NCBI RefSeq assembly: GCF_003259845.1
Contig: NZ_QLMJ01000008.1
Location: 248,001-312,000 of the forward strand
Direction of reading: 5' to 3'
Source: Actinoplanes lutulentus
GTDB lineage: Bacteria > Actinomycetota > Actinomycetes > Mycobacteriales > Micromonosporaceae
DNA: 64,000 nt
Position numbers and translations under genes: made by a program. The first letter of the stretch is position 1, and each line of letters begins with the position of its first letter. The notes beneath the pieces are model-generated. The model had not been told where the DNA came from and did not search any database. It saw only the letters and a program-made list of their open reading frames with translations. This document shows positions 51,617-60,403 of this stretch, piece after piece.

Positions 51617-51820
51617 ATGAACAACGTGGTCCTTGTGGGTGCGGCGGAGATCCGGTCCTGGCTGCGGGTGTCCCGCCAGCGGGCATATCAGCTGATCAGC
51701 CGGGACGATTTCCCCGAGCCGTACCAGGTGTTGCGGATGGGCAAGGTCTGGGATCTGGCCGAGGTGGAGCGCTGGATGCGCGTCCACCGCCCCAACGACG
51801 CGGGTCGCGTCAAACCCTGA
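51617..51820 (+). CDS. Small HTH DNA-binding protein (AlpA/excisionase-like)
   Basis: 67 residues starting 'MNNVVLVGAAEIRSWLRVSR'. The winged-HTH pattern 'VSRQRAYQLISRDDFPEPYQVLRMGKVWDLAEVERWM' matches AlpA/excisionase (MerR-like) proteins. Such proteins regulate prophage or plasmid excision, yet no integrase or att site is visible nearby. The gene may be a stand-alone regulator. An earlier TTG start at 51533 would add residues without family support. Confidence 0.75.
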   Translation: MNNVVLVGAAEIRSWLRVSRQRAYQLISRDDFPEPYQVLRMGKVWDLAEVERWMRVHRPNDAGRVKP

Positions 51821-51828
51821 CCGCGCCG

Positions 51829-53157
51829 TCACGCCACGGGCACCGGCGAGGTGTCGTGCGAGTCAGCACGCGCCTTCTTCGGAAACGCGAAGGTCAGCGC
51901 GAGGAACGCGACCAGCAGCACCACCAGCACCACCAGCACCGTCAGCGTGTGCCGGAACGCCTGCTCGGCGCTGCCGGTCGTGATCCCGTCGAAGAACACC
52001 GAGCCGAAGATAGCCACGCCGATCGAGCCGGCAATCGACTGCACCGCGGTCAGCACGCCGGACGCGGAACTGATCTCGTCGTCGCGGACAGCCGCCAGGA
52101 TGACACTGAACAGCGCGGCGATGACCACGCCCGAGCCCATCCCGGCGAGAGCGATGCCGGGCACGATGCCCCAGATCGAGAACGGCCCGTCGTGGCCCAG
52201 CTCGCTCCAGAGCAGCGCCGCCCCACCGAGCTGGATCACCGCGCCCAGCTGCAGCACCACCCGCCCGAGCCGCTCGGCCAGGATCGCGCCGCTCAGAGCG
52301 CCACCGACCGCCGTGCCGATCGCCACCGGCAGGTTGCCCAGCCCGGCTTCACCCGCGGTGAAGCCATGACCGATCTGCAGAAACAGCGTCAGGACGAGCT
52401 GCGTGCCGATCAATGCGCTGAAAAACAGCGCAATTCCTACCAAACCCACCGTGTACGCCCCACGGCCGAAGATCGTCGGAACAACCAATGGGGTACGCCC
52501 ACCGGCCGCCCTCCCCCGCTGCTGCAGCCCGAATCCGACGAACCCGGCCAGCCCGGCGGCGATGCTCAGCCACGTCCACAGCGGCCAGTCGCGTTCCTGG
52601 CCGAAGTTCAGCGGCAGCACCAGCAGCGCTGAGGACGCCACGACCAGGGCCGCACCGGTCAGGTCGATGCCCACCGAGCGGTCGCCGGGCCGTTTCGGCA
52701 GGATCAGCCAGGACACGATCAGCGCGGTAACACCGATCGGCACGTTGATCAGGAAGACCGTGCGCCAGCCCCAGCCGAACAGGTCCGCGGAGATCAGGCC
52801 GCCGCCGAGGACCGGCCCGATGATGCCGCCCAGCCCGAGCACCGGGCCGAACACACCGAACACCTGGGCGAGCTCCTTGCCGGAGAAGTTCTCCCGCAGC
52901 AGGCCTAGACCCTGGGGCAGCAGCATCGCCCCGGCCAGGCCCTGCGCCAGGCGCAGCACGATCAGCGATTCGATCGTCGGCGCCGCGGCACACAGCGCCG
53001 AGGCCAGCCTGAACGCGCCGAGGCCGAGCAGGAACATCCGGCGCCGGCCGTACCGGTCGCCGAGCCGCCCGCCGATGATCAGCCCTGCGCCGAGGGTCAG
53101 GGCGTACCCGCCGATCACCCACTGCAGGCCCAGCGGGGATGCGCCCAGCTTCGAGCG
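51829..53157 (-). pseudogene. DHA2/EmrB-type MFS transporter lacking its first membrane helix
   Basis: The reverse-strand protein from 'SKLGASPLGLQWVIGGYALT' onward is a typical 14-TM DHA2 exporter ('GGRLGDRYGRRRMF' motif A, 'GPVLGGGLISADLFGWGWRTVFLINVPIG' motif C and after). TM1 with its xDxTIVNVALP motif, which always comes before this block, is missing. Upstream codons read the antisense of MarR instead. The first usable in-frame start inside is a GTG near 53118. The break coincides with the point where the divergent marR-like gene also loses its N-terminus. Confidence 0.8.
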
Positions 53158-53161
53158 GCGG

Positions 53162-53530
53162 ATGGCCCGTGACCTGGGCGTCGACCTGCCCGGCCTGGAG
53201 GCGATGGACCACCTGATCTCCTCCGGACCGACCAGTCCGACCGATCTGGCCCACCGCCTCGACATCTCCACGGCGGCGACCAGCCTGGTGCTCAACCGCC
53301 TCGAGTCGGCCGGCCACATCCGCCGCGACCGCCACCCCACCGACGGCCGCAAACTCGTTGTGACCGCTTCCGACGACTCCGCGAACGAGGCCAACCGCCG
53401 GGTCGCGCCCCTGATCGACGGCGTCGAAGCCCTGGTCAGCTCATTGTCCGAGCAGGAGAGCACCACGGTGCTCAAATTCCTGGACGCGCTGATCCAGACC
53501 TACGACCAGGCCGAGGCATCCGCAAAATAG
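53162..53530 (+). pseudogene. MarR-family regulator lacking its N-terminal helix
   Basis: From the ATG at 53162 the product is 122 residues: 'MARDLGVDLPGLEAMDHLIS', then the HTH 'SPTDLAHRLDISTAATSLVLNRLESAGHIRRDRHPTDGRKLVV' with its wing, then the C-terminal dimer helix. MarR proteins usually have 140-160 residues and an N-terminal dimerisation helix, absent here. Upstream codons are the antisense of the MFS gene. It is thus truncated at the same junction as the divergent transporter. DNA binding may survive, but dimerisation is doubtful. Confidence 0.75.
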
Positions 53531-53542
53531 GCCGCCGGCGCA

Positions 53543-54100
53543 TCACGCCACGAGGCGCAGCACCGTCCGCTCGACCGCCGCCTGCCAGTCGCCGCCGACC
53601 TGCCCATCGAACGCGAGCTGGTGCAGGATCACGCCGTCCAAATAGTCGAAGACGGCCTCACAGTCACCCTCCGGGTCGGCCGAGCCGATCTCCCGCAACC
53701 ACGTCGCCGCCCATTTCCGCAGCTCCCGTGCCGACTCGGCGAGAGGATCCCGCAGCTCCGGGCGCAGCGTCGCCTCAAGGAACAGCCCGTACCGGGCCAC
53801 CGTGACGGCGCGTTCCGGACCGAGGGCGCGCTGCACGTACCCGATCAGCCCCGCTGCCAGCTCAGCCGTGTTCGCCGGGCGTACAAAAGTGGTTATGGTC
53901 TCCCACCCGATGCGATCGCGTTCCGCGAAGCGTTCCACCACCGCGCTGATAAGCGCGTCCCTGGTCTTGTAGTAATTCGCGGTCGACCCGTAAGGCATCG
54001 ACGCCGCGGCATCAACCGCGCGGTGGGTCAGCGCTCGCGACCCCTGGTTACCGAGGACGCCGATCGCGGCGTCGAGCAGTTGTTCGCGGCGGGATGGCAC
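53543..54100 (-). CDS. TetR-family repressor
   Basis: 185-residue TetR protein. The HTH is 'REQLLDAAIGVLGNQGSRALTHRAVDAAASMPYGSTANYYKTRDAL' (residues about 5-50). The remainder is the helical ligand-binding domain ('FLEATLRPELRDPLAESARELRKW' matches the TetR C-terminal group 18-like pattern). It is divergent from the FAD monooxygenase, with 64 bp between starts containing two 14-bp palindromes, its likely operators. Autoregulation and control of the monooxygenase are inferred. Confidence 0.9.
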   Translation of the reverse strand: MPSRREQLLDAAIGVLGNQGSRALTHRAVDAAASMPYGSTANYYKTRDALISAVVERFAERDRIGWETITTFVRPANTAELAAGLIGYVQRALGPERAVTVARYGLFLEATLRPELRDPLAESARELRKWAATWLREIGSADPEGDCEAVFDYLDGVILHQLAFDGQVGGDWQAAVERTVLRLVA

Positions 54101-54118
54101 CGCGTCACCCTACCGCTC

Positions 54119-54152
54119 ACAACACCTGTTGTCGAAAAACAACAGATGTTGT
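54119..54152. promoter_or_regulatory. Two tandem TetR operators
   Basis: ACAACACCTGTTGT (54119-54132) and ACAACAGATGTTGT (54139-54152) are both perfect ACAACA-NN-TGTTGT dyads, centred 20 bp apart (about two helical turns). They fill the spacer between the TetR and monooxygenase genes, so bound repressor would block both promoters. Confidence 0.85.
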
Positions 54153-54164
54153 AGCGTCCGACGC

Positions 54165-55202
54165 ATGGAAATCATCGGTGGTGGCATCGGCGGACTCAGC
54201 GCCGCGATAGCACTGGCCCGCGACGGGCACAAAGTCACGCTCCGCGAGCGAAACGCGGCGCTGCCCAGCACCGGCACCGCACTCGGAATGTGGCCGGCCG
54301 CGCTGCGGGCACTCGACGAACTCGGTGTCGGCGACCAGGTCCGGCGCACCGGGAGCCGCCAGCAGGCCGGTGCGTTCCTGCGCTCGGACGGCTCACGGAT
54401 CGCCACGATCGACATCGCCAGGCTGCGGAAACGCACCGGCGACGACGTCTACCTGATCTCCCGGCCGGCGCTGCTGGCGATCCTGCACCAGGCCGCAGCC
54501 GACGCGGGAGCGGATCTGCGTTTCGGCGAGCCGGTCTCCTGTCTGGACGAGACAGCCGACCTCCTGGTGGTCGCCGACGGCGTGTTCAGCCGCACCCGCG
54601 ACCGCCTGCTCGGCCCGGCCTACCAGGCGCGATATTCCGGCAGCACCGCCTGGCGCGGAACCATCGAGGACATGCCGACGGCGGAGTTCGCCGAGATCTG
54701 GGGACGCGGCGCCAAGTTCGGCGTGACACCGCACGAGGGCGGCCGCACCAACTGGTTCGCGGCGGCCGCAGCGCCCGAAGGCCGCTTCGAGCCGGGCCAC
54801 GAGGTCGCCGCACTGCACCGCATCTTCGGCGACTGGGCAGCGCCGGTCCGCCCGGTACTCGACGCGATCGAGGAATCCCGCATCCTGCGCCACGACATCT
54901 ACGTCACACCACCGCTGCCGTCGTTCGTGCACGGCAACGCCGTCCTCATCGGCGACGCCGCGCACGCGATGAACCCCGACCTCGGCCGCGGCGCCTGCGA
55001 GGCCATCATCGACGCGGTCACCCTCGCTGCCTGCCTGCGGCAGCAGAACGGCCCACTTTTGTACGATCGAAGCCGCCGCCCCGCAACCCAGCGACTGGCC
55101 CGGGTGGCCGCCATCGCCGCCCGGATGACCCGGATGCGCCACGCCCTGCCGCTCCGCAACGGCCTGCTCAAAGCGAGCATGCTCGCCGGCCCTCCGAGCT
55201 AG
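54165..55202 (+). CDS. FAD-dependent monooxygenase (PHBH/UbiH-like)
   Basis: 345-residue flavoprotein hydroxylase from the ATG at 54165. The Rossmann motif 'IIGGGIGGLSAAIALARDGH' binds the ADP part of FAD; 'VVADGVFSRTRDRL' is the DG motif; 'VLIGDAAHAMNPDLGRGACEAIIDAV' is the GD motif plus following helix. It probably inactivates or modifies an aromatic compound, and control by the adjacent TetR fits a resistance or catabolic role. An upstream ATG (54129) lies inside the operators. Confidence 0.9.
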   Translation: MEIIGGGIGGLSAAIALARDGHKVTLRERNAALPSTGTALGMWPAALRALDELGVGDQVRRTGSRQQAGAFLRSDGSRIATIDIARLRKRTGDDVYLISRPALLAILHQAAADAGADLRFGEPVSCLDETADLLVVADGVFSRTRDRLLGPAYQARYSGSTAWRGTIEDMPTAEFAEIWGRGAKFGVTPHEGGRTNWFAAAAAPEGRFEPGHEVAALHRIFGDWAAPVRPVLDAIEESRILRHDIYVTPPLPSFVHGNAVLIGDAAHAMNPDLGRGACEAIIDAVTLAACLRQQNGPLLYDRSRRPATQRLARVAAIAARMTRMRHALPLRNGLLKASMLAGPPS

Positions 55203-55319
55203 GCGCGGCGTCGCCGGGTAAGCTCCTCGGCAGCGTCGCGTGCCGGTGGCAGACCGTGTCAGGCATGGAGGCGCCGAACCGAAGGAGACCGACCGTGTCG
55301 TCGTGCCCTTCGTCTTCGC

Positions 55320-55790
55320 GTGTCTGACCGCGAGACGACCAGGCTGGTGGCCTGGGCCCAGGAGATGCGCTCCACGCACGCCCGCCTGCGCGAGGCGTTG
55401 CAGCTCACCCGTGATTCCCTCGATCACCCCGGCGCGACCGTCGCCGCCGTCGGCGATCTGCTGCTGTACTGCCGCGGTTTCTGCGCGGCCCTCGACGGCC
55501 ACCACCGCGCCGAGGACCGCACCCTGTTCCCCGCCATCGCCGCGGCCCGCCCGGATCTGCGCCCGGTGCTGCGTGCCCTGGAGCAGGACCACTCGATGAT
55601 CGCGTACCTGCTCACCGGCCTCACCGCCGCCGTGGACCGCTCCGCGGCCCCCGACGAGCTGCACCAACATCTCGACGGCATCGGCGCCATCATGGAGAGC
55701 CATTTCCGGTACGAGGAACGCCAGCTCCTCACGGTGCTGGAGTCCCTGAACCTGCCGGCCGCCCGCGAGGAGGCCCTGGGTCCTCTGTGA
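55320..55790 (+). CDS. Hemerythrin HHE-domain protein
   Basis: 156-residue four-helix bundle with the hemerythrin-like cation-binding pattern. His/Glu pairs appear in 'MRSTHARLREAL', 'CAALDGHHRAEDRTLFPAI', 'LEQDHSMIAYLL' and 'MESHFRYEERQLL', the expected H...HxxxE...H...HxxxE arrangement. It likely binds a di-iron centre and senses or carries O2/NO. GTG start at 55320; the upstream 117 bp shows no gene. Confidence 0.9.
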   Translation: MSDRETTRLVAWAQEMRSTHARLREALQLTRDSLDHPGATVAAVGDLLLYCRGFCAALDGHHRAEDRTLFPAIAAARPDLRPVLRALEQDHSMIAYLLTGLTAAVDRSAAPDELHQHLDGIGAIMESHFRYEERQLLTVLESLNLPAAREEALGPL

Positions 55791-55806
55791 ACGTTCCCTG
55801 AGCCGG

Positions 55807-55874
55807 CCATCGATACGACCGTCAAGTGTCCATCGATGCTGTCCTTTAGATCGCCCATCGATGTGGTCCTTTAG
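55807..55874. repeat. Three direct CCATCGAT repeats upstream of the GNAT gene
   Basis: CCATCGAT occurs at 55807, 55830 and 55855. The last two copies extend to CCATCGATNNNGTCCTTTAG. Spacing of 23-25 bp puts them on roughly the same helix face. They end 10 bp before the GNAT start and could be activator or repressor sites. Confidence 0.55.
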
Positions 55875-55883
55875 GCTGGCCGC

Positions 55884-56327
55884 ATGCAGATCCGGCTGTT
55901 CCGGCCCGAGGACGCTCCAGCCGTGTCCGCCGTCATCCGCGCGTGCCTGCGCGACGTGAACAGCCGCGACTACCCGCCCGACGTCATCGACACGATGTCC
56001 GCCCACTTCGACCCGGCGCGCGTCCAGGAGCTGGCCGCCCGACGCGAGATGTTCGTGGCCGAATCCGACCAGATCCTCGGCACGGTCTCCCGAGACGGCA
56101 ACAAGGTCTACACGATGTTCGTCCGCCCGGACCAGATCGGCAGCGGCATAGGCCGCCGGCTGATGACCCACATCGAGTCCCTGGCCGCGGCCGAAGGCTT
56201 CGACCACATGGAAACCGGCGCCAGCATCACGGGCCACGGCTTCTACCAGCGCCTCGGCTACACCGACATCCGCACGAGCGAAACCACCTTCGGCCTCAAC
56301 TACATCCTCCGCAAGCCCCTCCCCTGA
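55884..56327 (+). CDS. GNAT-family N-acetyltransferase
   Basis: 147-residue acetyltransferase opening 'MQIRLFRPEDAPAVSAVIRA'. Motif A is 'VYTMFVRPDQIGSGIGRRLMTHIESL' (Q-x-x-GxGxG/R type: QIGSGIGRRL). Motif B is 'HMETGASITGHGFYQRLGYTDI', with Tyr as general acid. Acceptor unknown. The direct repeats upstream suggest dedicated regulation. Converges on the MoxR-type operon across a 520-bp repeat region. Confidence 0.9.
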   Translation: MQIRLFRPEDAPAVSAVIRACLRDVNSRDYPPDVIDTMSAHFDPARVQELAARREMFVAESDQILGTVSRDGNKVYTMFVRPDQIGSGIGRRLMTHIESLAAAEGFDHMETGASITGHGFYQRLGYTDIRTSETTFGLNYILRKPLP

Positions 56328-56850
56328 CCCGCACCCAGCAGCCCAAAGCGACCGCCAGCGCCAGCCAGCGCCCGACGGCTGTCGCTCACGGCTGCCAGCT
56401 GTCACCCACGGCGACCACAACGTACAGCCGAATTCCGACTGGTCGCGTCCGGCTTGTGCTTACGGTCGCGTACAGGCCGAAACAACGACCGCAAGCACAA
56501 GCCGGCCGCCGAACAACGCCACTCAGCTCAAGCCGACCTGCCGCAGCCCACCAGCACGACCAGACCCGCCGCCCACAACCCACCAACCCGACATCCAGGC
56601 AACCAGCGGTCCCCACGCAGGCAATACCCGCCAAGATCCCAACCCGCTGTCGCGCACGGCTGCCAGCTGCACGCCATGGCGACCACAACGTACAGCCGGA
56701 TCGCGGCTGGCGCTCACGGCTGCCGGCTGCACAGCGTGGCGACCGCAACGTACAGCCGGGCTCTGGCTGCGGGCCGGCTCGCGCTTGTGGTCGCGTTTCC
56801 GGTCCCAGCACGACCACGAGCACAAGCCGGCCGCCCGCAAACCCGGTGCT
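56328..56850. repeat. Mosaic intergenic repeat region (direct 47-bp units plus inverted units)
   Basis: No gene. Three 47-bp direct repeats begin at 56384, 56652 and 56712, all ending ACGTACAGCCG, the last two offset by exactly 60 bp. Two inverted units lie at 56451-56503 (18-bp arms, 17 matching) and 56776-56828 (15 matching), each followed by GGCCGCC. Unit order DR-IR ... DR-DR-IR suggests duplication of a DR-IR composite. It lies between two convergent genes, where REP-like elements usually sit. Confidence 0.8.
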
Positions 56851-58167
56851 CTAGAGGCGGCCTGTTGCCTTGAGCAGCAAGTACACGTCGGCTACCTTGC
56901 CGGCGAAGTCGCCCGCGTCGGCGTCGACCACGATCGCGCCGAAGCGGCTCAGCACCTCGCGCACCCGGTCGCGCTCGCTCAGCACCCGCTGCGCCGCCGC
57001 GGCCGCGTGCACATCGAACGCCCCCGGCGACGCAGGCAACGACACCAGCCGTGACACCGACGGATCGCGCACCCCCGCCACCACCACCTGATGCCGGGCC
57101 GTCAACCGTGGCAGCAACGGCAGCAAACCCTCGACGATCGGCGCCGGCTCCAGCGCTGTGAAGATCACCACCAGCGACCGCTTCTGATCACGCCGGAGCA
57201 GCGACGTAGCCAGCGCCGACCAGTCCGTCTCGACCGCGGCCGGCTCCAGCGACGCCATCGCGTCGATCAACCGGCCGAGCGAAGCCTGCGAGGAGGACGA
57301 CGACAACGACGAGCGCACCACGGCATCCAGCGCGAACAGACTCACCCGGTCGCCGGCCCGAACCCCCAGCACCGACAGCAGCAGAGCAGCGTCGATCGAG
57401 GCGTCAAGACGTGGCGCGTCCCCTACCCGGGCAGCCGACGTCCGACCGGTATCGATCACACACACGACCCGGCGATCACGTTCCGGCCGCCACGTCCGCA
57501 CCATCACGTCGTTGTGCCGCGCGCTCGCCCGCCAGTCGATCGACCGCACGTCGTCGCCGATCACATACTCCCGCAGAGCATCGAATTCGGTGCCGTGCCC
57601 GCGCCCGCGCGTGACCGACGAGCCTTCGACAACGCGCATCCGAGCGAGCTTCTCCGGCAGAATCCGGCGCGACGGAAAATGCGGCAGAACCCGCAGAACC
57701 CACGCCGGGGAGATCGCCGCGTTCCACTTGCGGCTTTTTTGTCGGTACGCGACACCGAACGGCCCCATGGACCGCACAGTGACCCGGACAGCGGGCCGAT
57801 CCCCGTGCCGCACCGGATTCAGCTTGGTCACGAGATCCTGATGCGTCCCCCGGGGCAGAAACACGTCATGCCGCGACGGCCATGCCCCGGCCGACGGCAC
57901 CCAGCTGTCCCGCAGATGCAGCCGCAGCGGCCGCCGCCCGGCATTAACAACGGTGAGCGAAACGGTGGCGGTCCCGCCGAGCCACACCGTGCGATCCCCC
58001 GACCGCGACAGCCGCACCGCGGTCAGCGGCCCGGCGACGGCGATGTCGAGACCCGCCACGCACACGGCGAACCCGAGCACGATCAGCAACCCGATCCACG
58101 GGGCAGGCAGCAGCGCGGGAAGCGGCACCCCGGCGAGCAGGATCAGCGCGAACCGGCGGGTGACCAT
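56851..58167 (-). CDS. DUF58 protein of the MoxR operon
   Basis: 438 residues. Two N-terminal membrane helices ('FALILLAGVPLPALLPAPWIGLLIVLGFAV') are followed by a beta-domain. The diagnostic DUF58 core is 'GTEFDALREYVIGDDVRSIDWRASARHNDVMVRTW'. After it comes a von Willebrand A-like region beginning 'VVCVIDTGRTSA'. Usually works with MoxR ATPases in cofactor insertion or protein maturation at the membrane. Its ATG overlaps the MoxR stop by one base. Confidence 0.92.
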   Translation of the reverse strand: MVTRRFALILLAGVPLPALLPAPWIGLLIVLGFAVCVAGLDIAVAGPLTAVRLSRSGDRTVWLGGTATVSLTVVNAGRRPLRLHLRDSWVPSAGAWPSRHDVFLPRGTHQDLVTKLNPVRHGDRPAVRVTVRSMGPFGVAYRQKSRKWNAAISPAWVLRVLPHFPSRRILPEKLARMRVVEGSSVTRGRGHGTEFDALREYVIGDDVRSIDWRASARHNDVMVRTWRPERDRRVVCVIDTGRTSAARVGDAPRLDASIDAALLLSVLGVRAGDRVSLFALDAVVRSSLSSSSSQASLGRLIDAMASLEPAAVETDWSALATSLLRRDQKRSLVVIFTALEPAPIVEGLLPLLPRLTARHQVVVAGVRDPSVSRLVSLPASPGAFDVHAAAAAQRVLSERDRVREVLSRFGAIVVDADAGDFAGKVADVYLLLKATGRL

Positions 58168-59129
58168 CAGCGCGGCGCGGGCACGGCGGCGAGCACCCCG
58201 GCCAGCACCGCCGGCACGGTGGCGCCGTCGAGCTCGGCGTCGGCACGCAGGCGTACCCGGTGGCGCAGCGCCGCGATGGCGTACGCCTTCACGTCATCCG
58301 GCACCACGTAGTCCCGCCCGGACAGCCACGCGTACGCCTTGGCGATCCCGAGCAGGGCGGTCGCTCCACGGGGTGACGCGCCGAGTTCCAGCGCGGGCGT
58401 CTGCCGCGTGGCCCGGCACAGGTCGACGATGTACGCGAGAACCGGCTCCGCCACCGACACCCGCTGCACGGCCGCCCGCCCCGCCGCGAGGTCGGCCGGC
58501 CCGGCCACCGGGGTGATCCCGGCCGCCTTCAGATCACGCGGGTCGAAGCCGTGATGGTGGGCCCGGAGCACGTTCAGCTCGTCGTCGCGCTCGGGAAGCG
58601 GCACGGCCAGTTTCAGCAGGAACCGGTCCAGCTGTGCCTCGGGAAGCGGGTACGTTCCCTCGTACTCAATGGGGTTCTGTGTGGCCGCGACCAGGAACGG
58701 CTGCGGGAGCGGCCGCGGGGTTCCGTCGACGCTGACCTGGCGTTCCTCCATGGCTTCGAGGAGCGCGGCCTGGGTTTTCGGCGGCGTGCGGTTGATCTCG
58801 TCGGCGAGCAGCAGGTTGGTGAAGACCGGTCCGGGCCGGAAGTTGAACGCCGAGCTGCGGGCGTCGTAGACGAGCGAGCCGGTGACGTCGCCGGGCATCA
58901 GGTCCGGGGTGAACTGGACGCGTTTGGTGTCGAGGGCGAGCGCCGCCGCGACGGCCCGCACGAGCAGCGTCTTCGCCACTCCGGGTACGCCTTCGAGCAG
59001 CACGTGTCCGCCGCAGAGCAGCGCCACCATGACGCCGCCGACGACCGCGTCCTGTCCGACGACGGCCTTGCCGACCTCGGCGCGCAGCCGGCTCAGGGCG
59101 AGGCGGGCCTGTTCGGATTCGGCGGTCAC
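58167..59129 (-). CDS. MoxR-family AAA+ ATPase
   Basis: 320 residues, GTG start overlapping the preceding stop by 4 bp. Walker A is 'LLEGVPGVAKTLL', Walker B 'LLLADEINRTPPKTQAALLEAM', sensor 1 'FLVAATQNPIEYEGTYPLPEAQLDRF', with the C-terminal lid 'PRGATALLGIAKAYAWLSGRDYVVPDDVKA'. MoxR proteins are chaperone-like ATPases that act with VWA/DUF58 proteins such as its downstream neighbour. Confidence 0.95.
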   Translation of the reverse strand: MTAESEQARLALSRLRAEVGKAVVGQDAVVGGVMVALLCGGHVLLEGVPGVAKTLLVRAVAAALALDTKRVQFTPDLMPGDVTGSLVYDARSSAFNFRPGPVFTNLLLADEINRTPPKTQAALLEAMEERQVSVDGTPRPLPQPFLVAATQNPIEYEGTYPLPEAQLDRFLLKLAVPLPERDDELNVLRAHHHGFDPRDLKAAGITPVAGPADLAAGRAAVQRVSVAEPVLAYIVDLCRATRQTPALELGASPRGATALLGIAKAYAWLSGRDYVVPDDVKAYAIAALRHRVRLRADAELDGATVPAVLAGVLAAVPAPR

Positions 59130-60403
59130 GACGGTTCTCCTTCAACGATTTCATCGAGTTCATCAGGCCGGCGCATGACGTCATGCACCAGCTTCTCCAC
59201 GTTCTGCGCGGCCGCCACCAGGGCCGTGTCGTTCTGCGGCGCGGGCCCGTCGAGCACGTCGCGGACGTGGTCCGGTGCGAGGCCGGCCCGTTCGGCGATC
59301 TCGTCGCTGGTCGCATCCGGCGGCAGGCCGAGATGGTCGGCGAGCCGGCGCCGGGCCGCGGTCCGCAGGATGTCCAGCGTCGATCGGCGGGCGCGGGCCC
59401 GCTGGTAGAGGCGGGCGTGCCCGAGCATCGTCTCGTGCGCGGGTACCCGGGACGGCAGCGGTTCGGCGACCGGGGTGCCGAGCCGCCGGGCGGCCGCCGC
59501 GGCGAACGCCAGCAGAGTGATCGCGATCAGCGCGAGGGCGGCCCAGAACGCTGTGGGGAACGCCTCGGACAGCGGCGGTTTCGGCGGTTGCCCGCCACCG
59601 GCGGCCGGCGGCAGATCGGTGGGCGGGACGGTCGGGCCCGGCGTGGCCTGCGAGTCGCCGGTCGGCTGCTCAACCGGTGAGGAGGGATCGGAGCCGGAAG
59701 GCGACGGCTCCGGTTCGGCGTTCTCCCGCTGGTGCAGGCTCAGCCAGACGACCCGGTCACCGCCGAGGACCGTGGTCGCGAACTCCTCGTTGGCGTGCTC
59801 GCCGATCCGGTCGTTGCGGAACGGGTCGGCCGCCCCGACCAGCACGATCGTGACCGGCCCGTCGGTGAACGCGGCCAGCCCGCCGCCGAAGCAAACGGTG
59901 CCGTCCGGTGCCTCGTACCGGTGGCGCAGCACGGCGGCCGGGCCGGGCAGCGGGATCGTGCAGCCGGCGCTGACCGCTTTCGCCGCCCAGCGGGTACCGG
60001 TGTGGTTGACGTTCCAGCCTGTCCGTTCCAGATCACGCAGCTCGGCGCCGGCCACGACGATCCGGGTGCCGGTCGGCAGGCTCACCGTTCCGATCAGATT
60101 CTGCAGGTCGACAAACGCCGGCGCGGGCACGAACAGCGTCGCGCCGGGGCTCTTGCGTACCAGATCAAGAGCGTTCTCCGACGTCGTCGCCTCGTCCACC
60201 GCGACGCCGCGCGCGCGAAGCGCGGCGGCGAGCCGGTCACTCCCGGTGCCTTCACTCGCGCCCGGGCTCAGGTACGCGGGATCGCCCGGATCCGCCTGTT
60301 CGAGGCGGTGCACCAGCAGCGTCCCGAAGACCAGCACGCTGAGCAGCGCGAACGGCAGCACCACCCGCATCCGCCGATGGGTGAGCGGGTTCCAGAAGCT
60401 CAC
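59126..60403 (-). CDS. DUF4350 membrane protein of the MoxR operon
   Basis: 425 residues. An N-terminal helix near residues 12-30 leads to an extracytoplasmic GATase-like DUF4350 domain ('GSDRLAAALRARGVAVDEAT', 'TGTRIVVAGAELRDLE', 'GVTVCFGGGLAAF'-type block). A Pro/Ser linker, a second helix near residue 285 ('FWAALALIAITLLAFAAA') and a cytosolic helical end follow. Overlaps both neighbours by 4 bp. The exact role is unknown. Confidence 0.88.
   Translation of the reverse strand: MSFWNPLTHRRMRVVLPFALLSVLVFGTLLVHRLEQADPGDPAYLSPGASEGTGSDRLAAALRARGVAVDEATTSENALDLVRKSPGATLFVPAPAFVDLQNLIGTVSLPTGTRIVVAGAELRDLERTGWNVNHTGTRWAAKAVSAGCTIPLPGPAAVLRHRYEAPDGTVCFGGGLAAFTDGPVTIVLVGAADPFRNDRIGEHANEEFATTVLGGDRVVWLSLHQRENAEPEPSPSGSDPSSPVEQPTGDSQATPGPTVPPTDLPPAAGGGQPPKPPLSEAFPTAFWAALALIAITLLAFAAAAARRLGTPVAEPLPSRVPAHETMLGHARLYQRARARRSTLDILRTAARRRLADHLGLPPDATSDEIAERAGLAPDHVRDVLDGPAPQNDTALVAAAQNVEKLVHDVMRRPDELDEIVEGEPS

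Noticed and set aside
51617..51820. Excisionase-like gene as a sign of an integrated element
   Set aside because: No integrase, att-like direct repeat or phage gene is visible in the flanking 5 kb.
54393..56420. Reverse-strand 675-codon frame opposite the FAD monooxygenase, hemerythrin and GNAT genes
   Set aside because: It is antisense to three genes with clear motifs and has low-complexity composition.
56386..56823. Short proteins encoded in the repeat region
   Set aside because: All frames, on both strands, translate into repeats of the DNA units themselves, with no conserved family or ribosome site.
56328..56850. CRISPR-like array
   Set aside because: Only three direct repeats at uneven distances (268 and 60 bp), no regular spacers and no cas genes.
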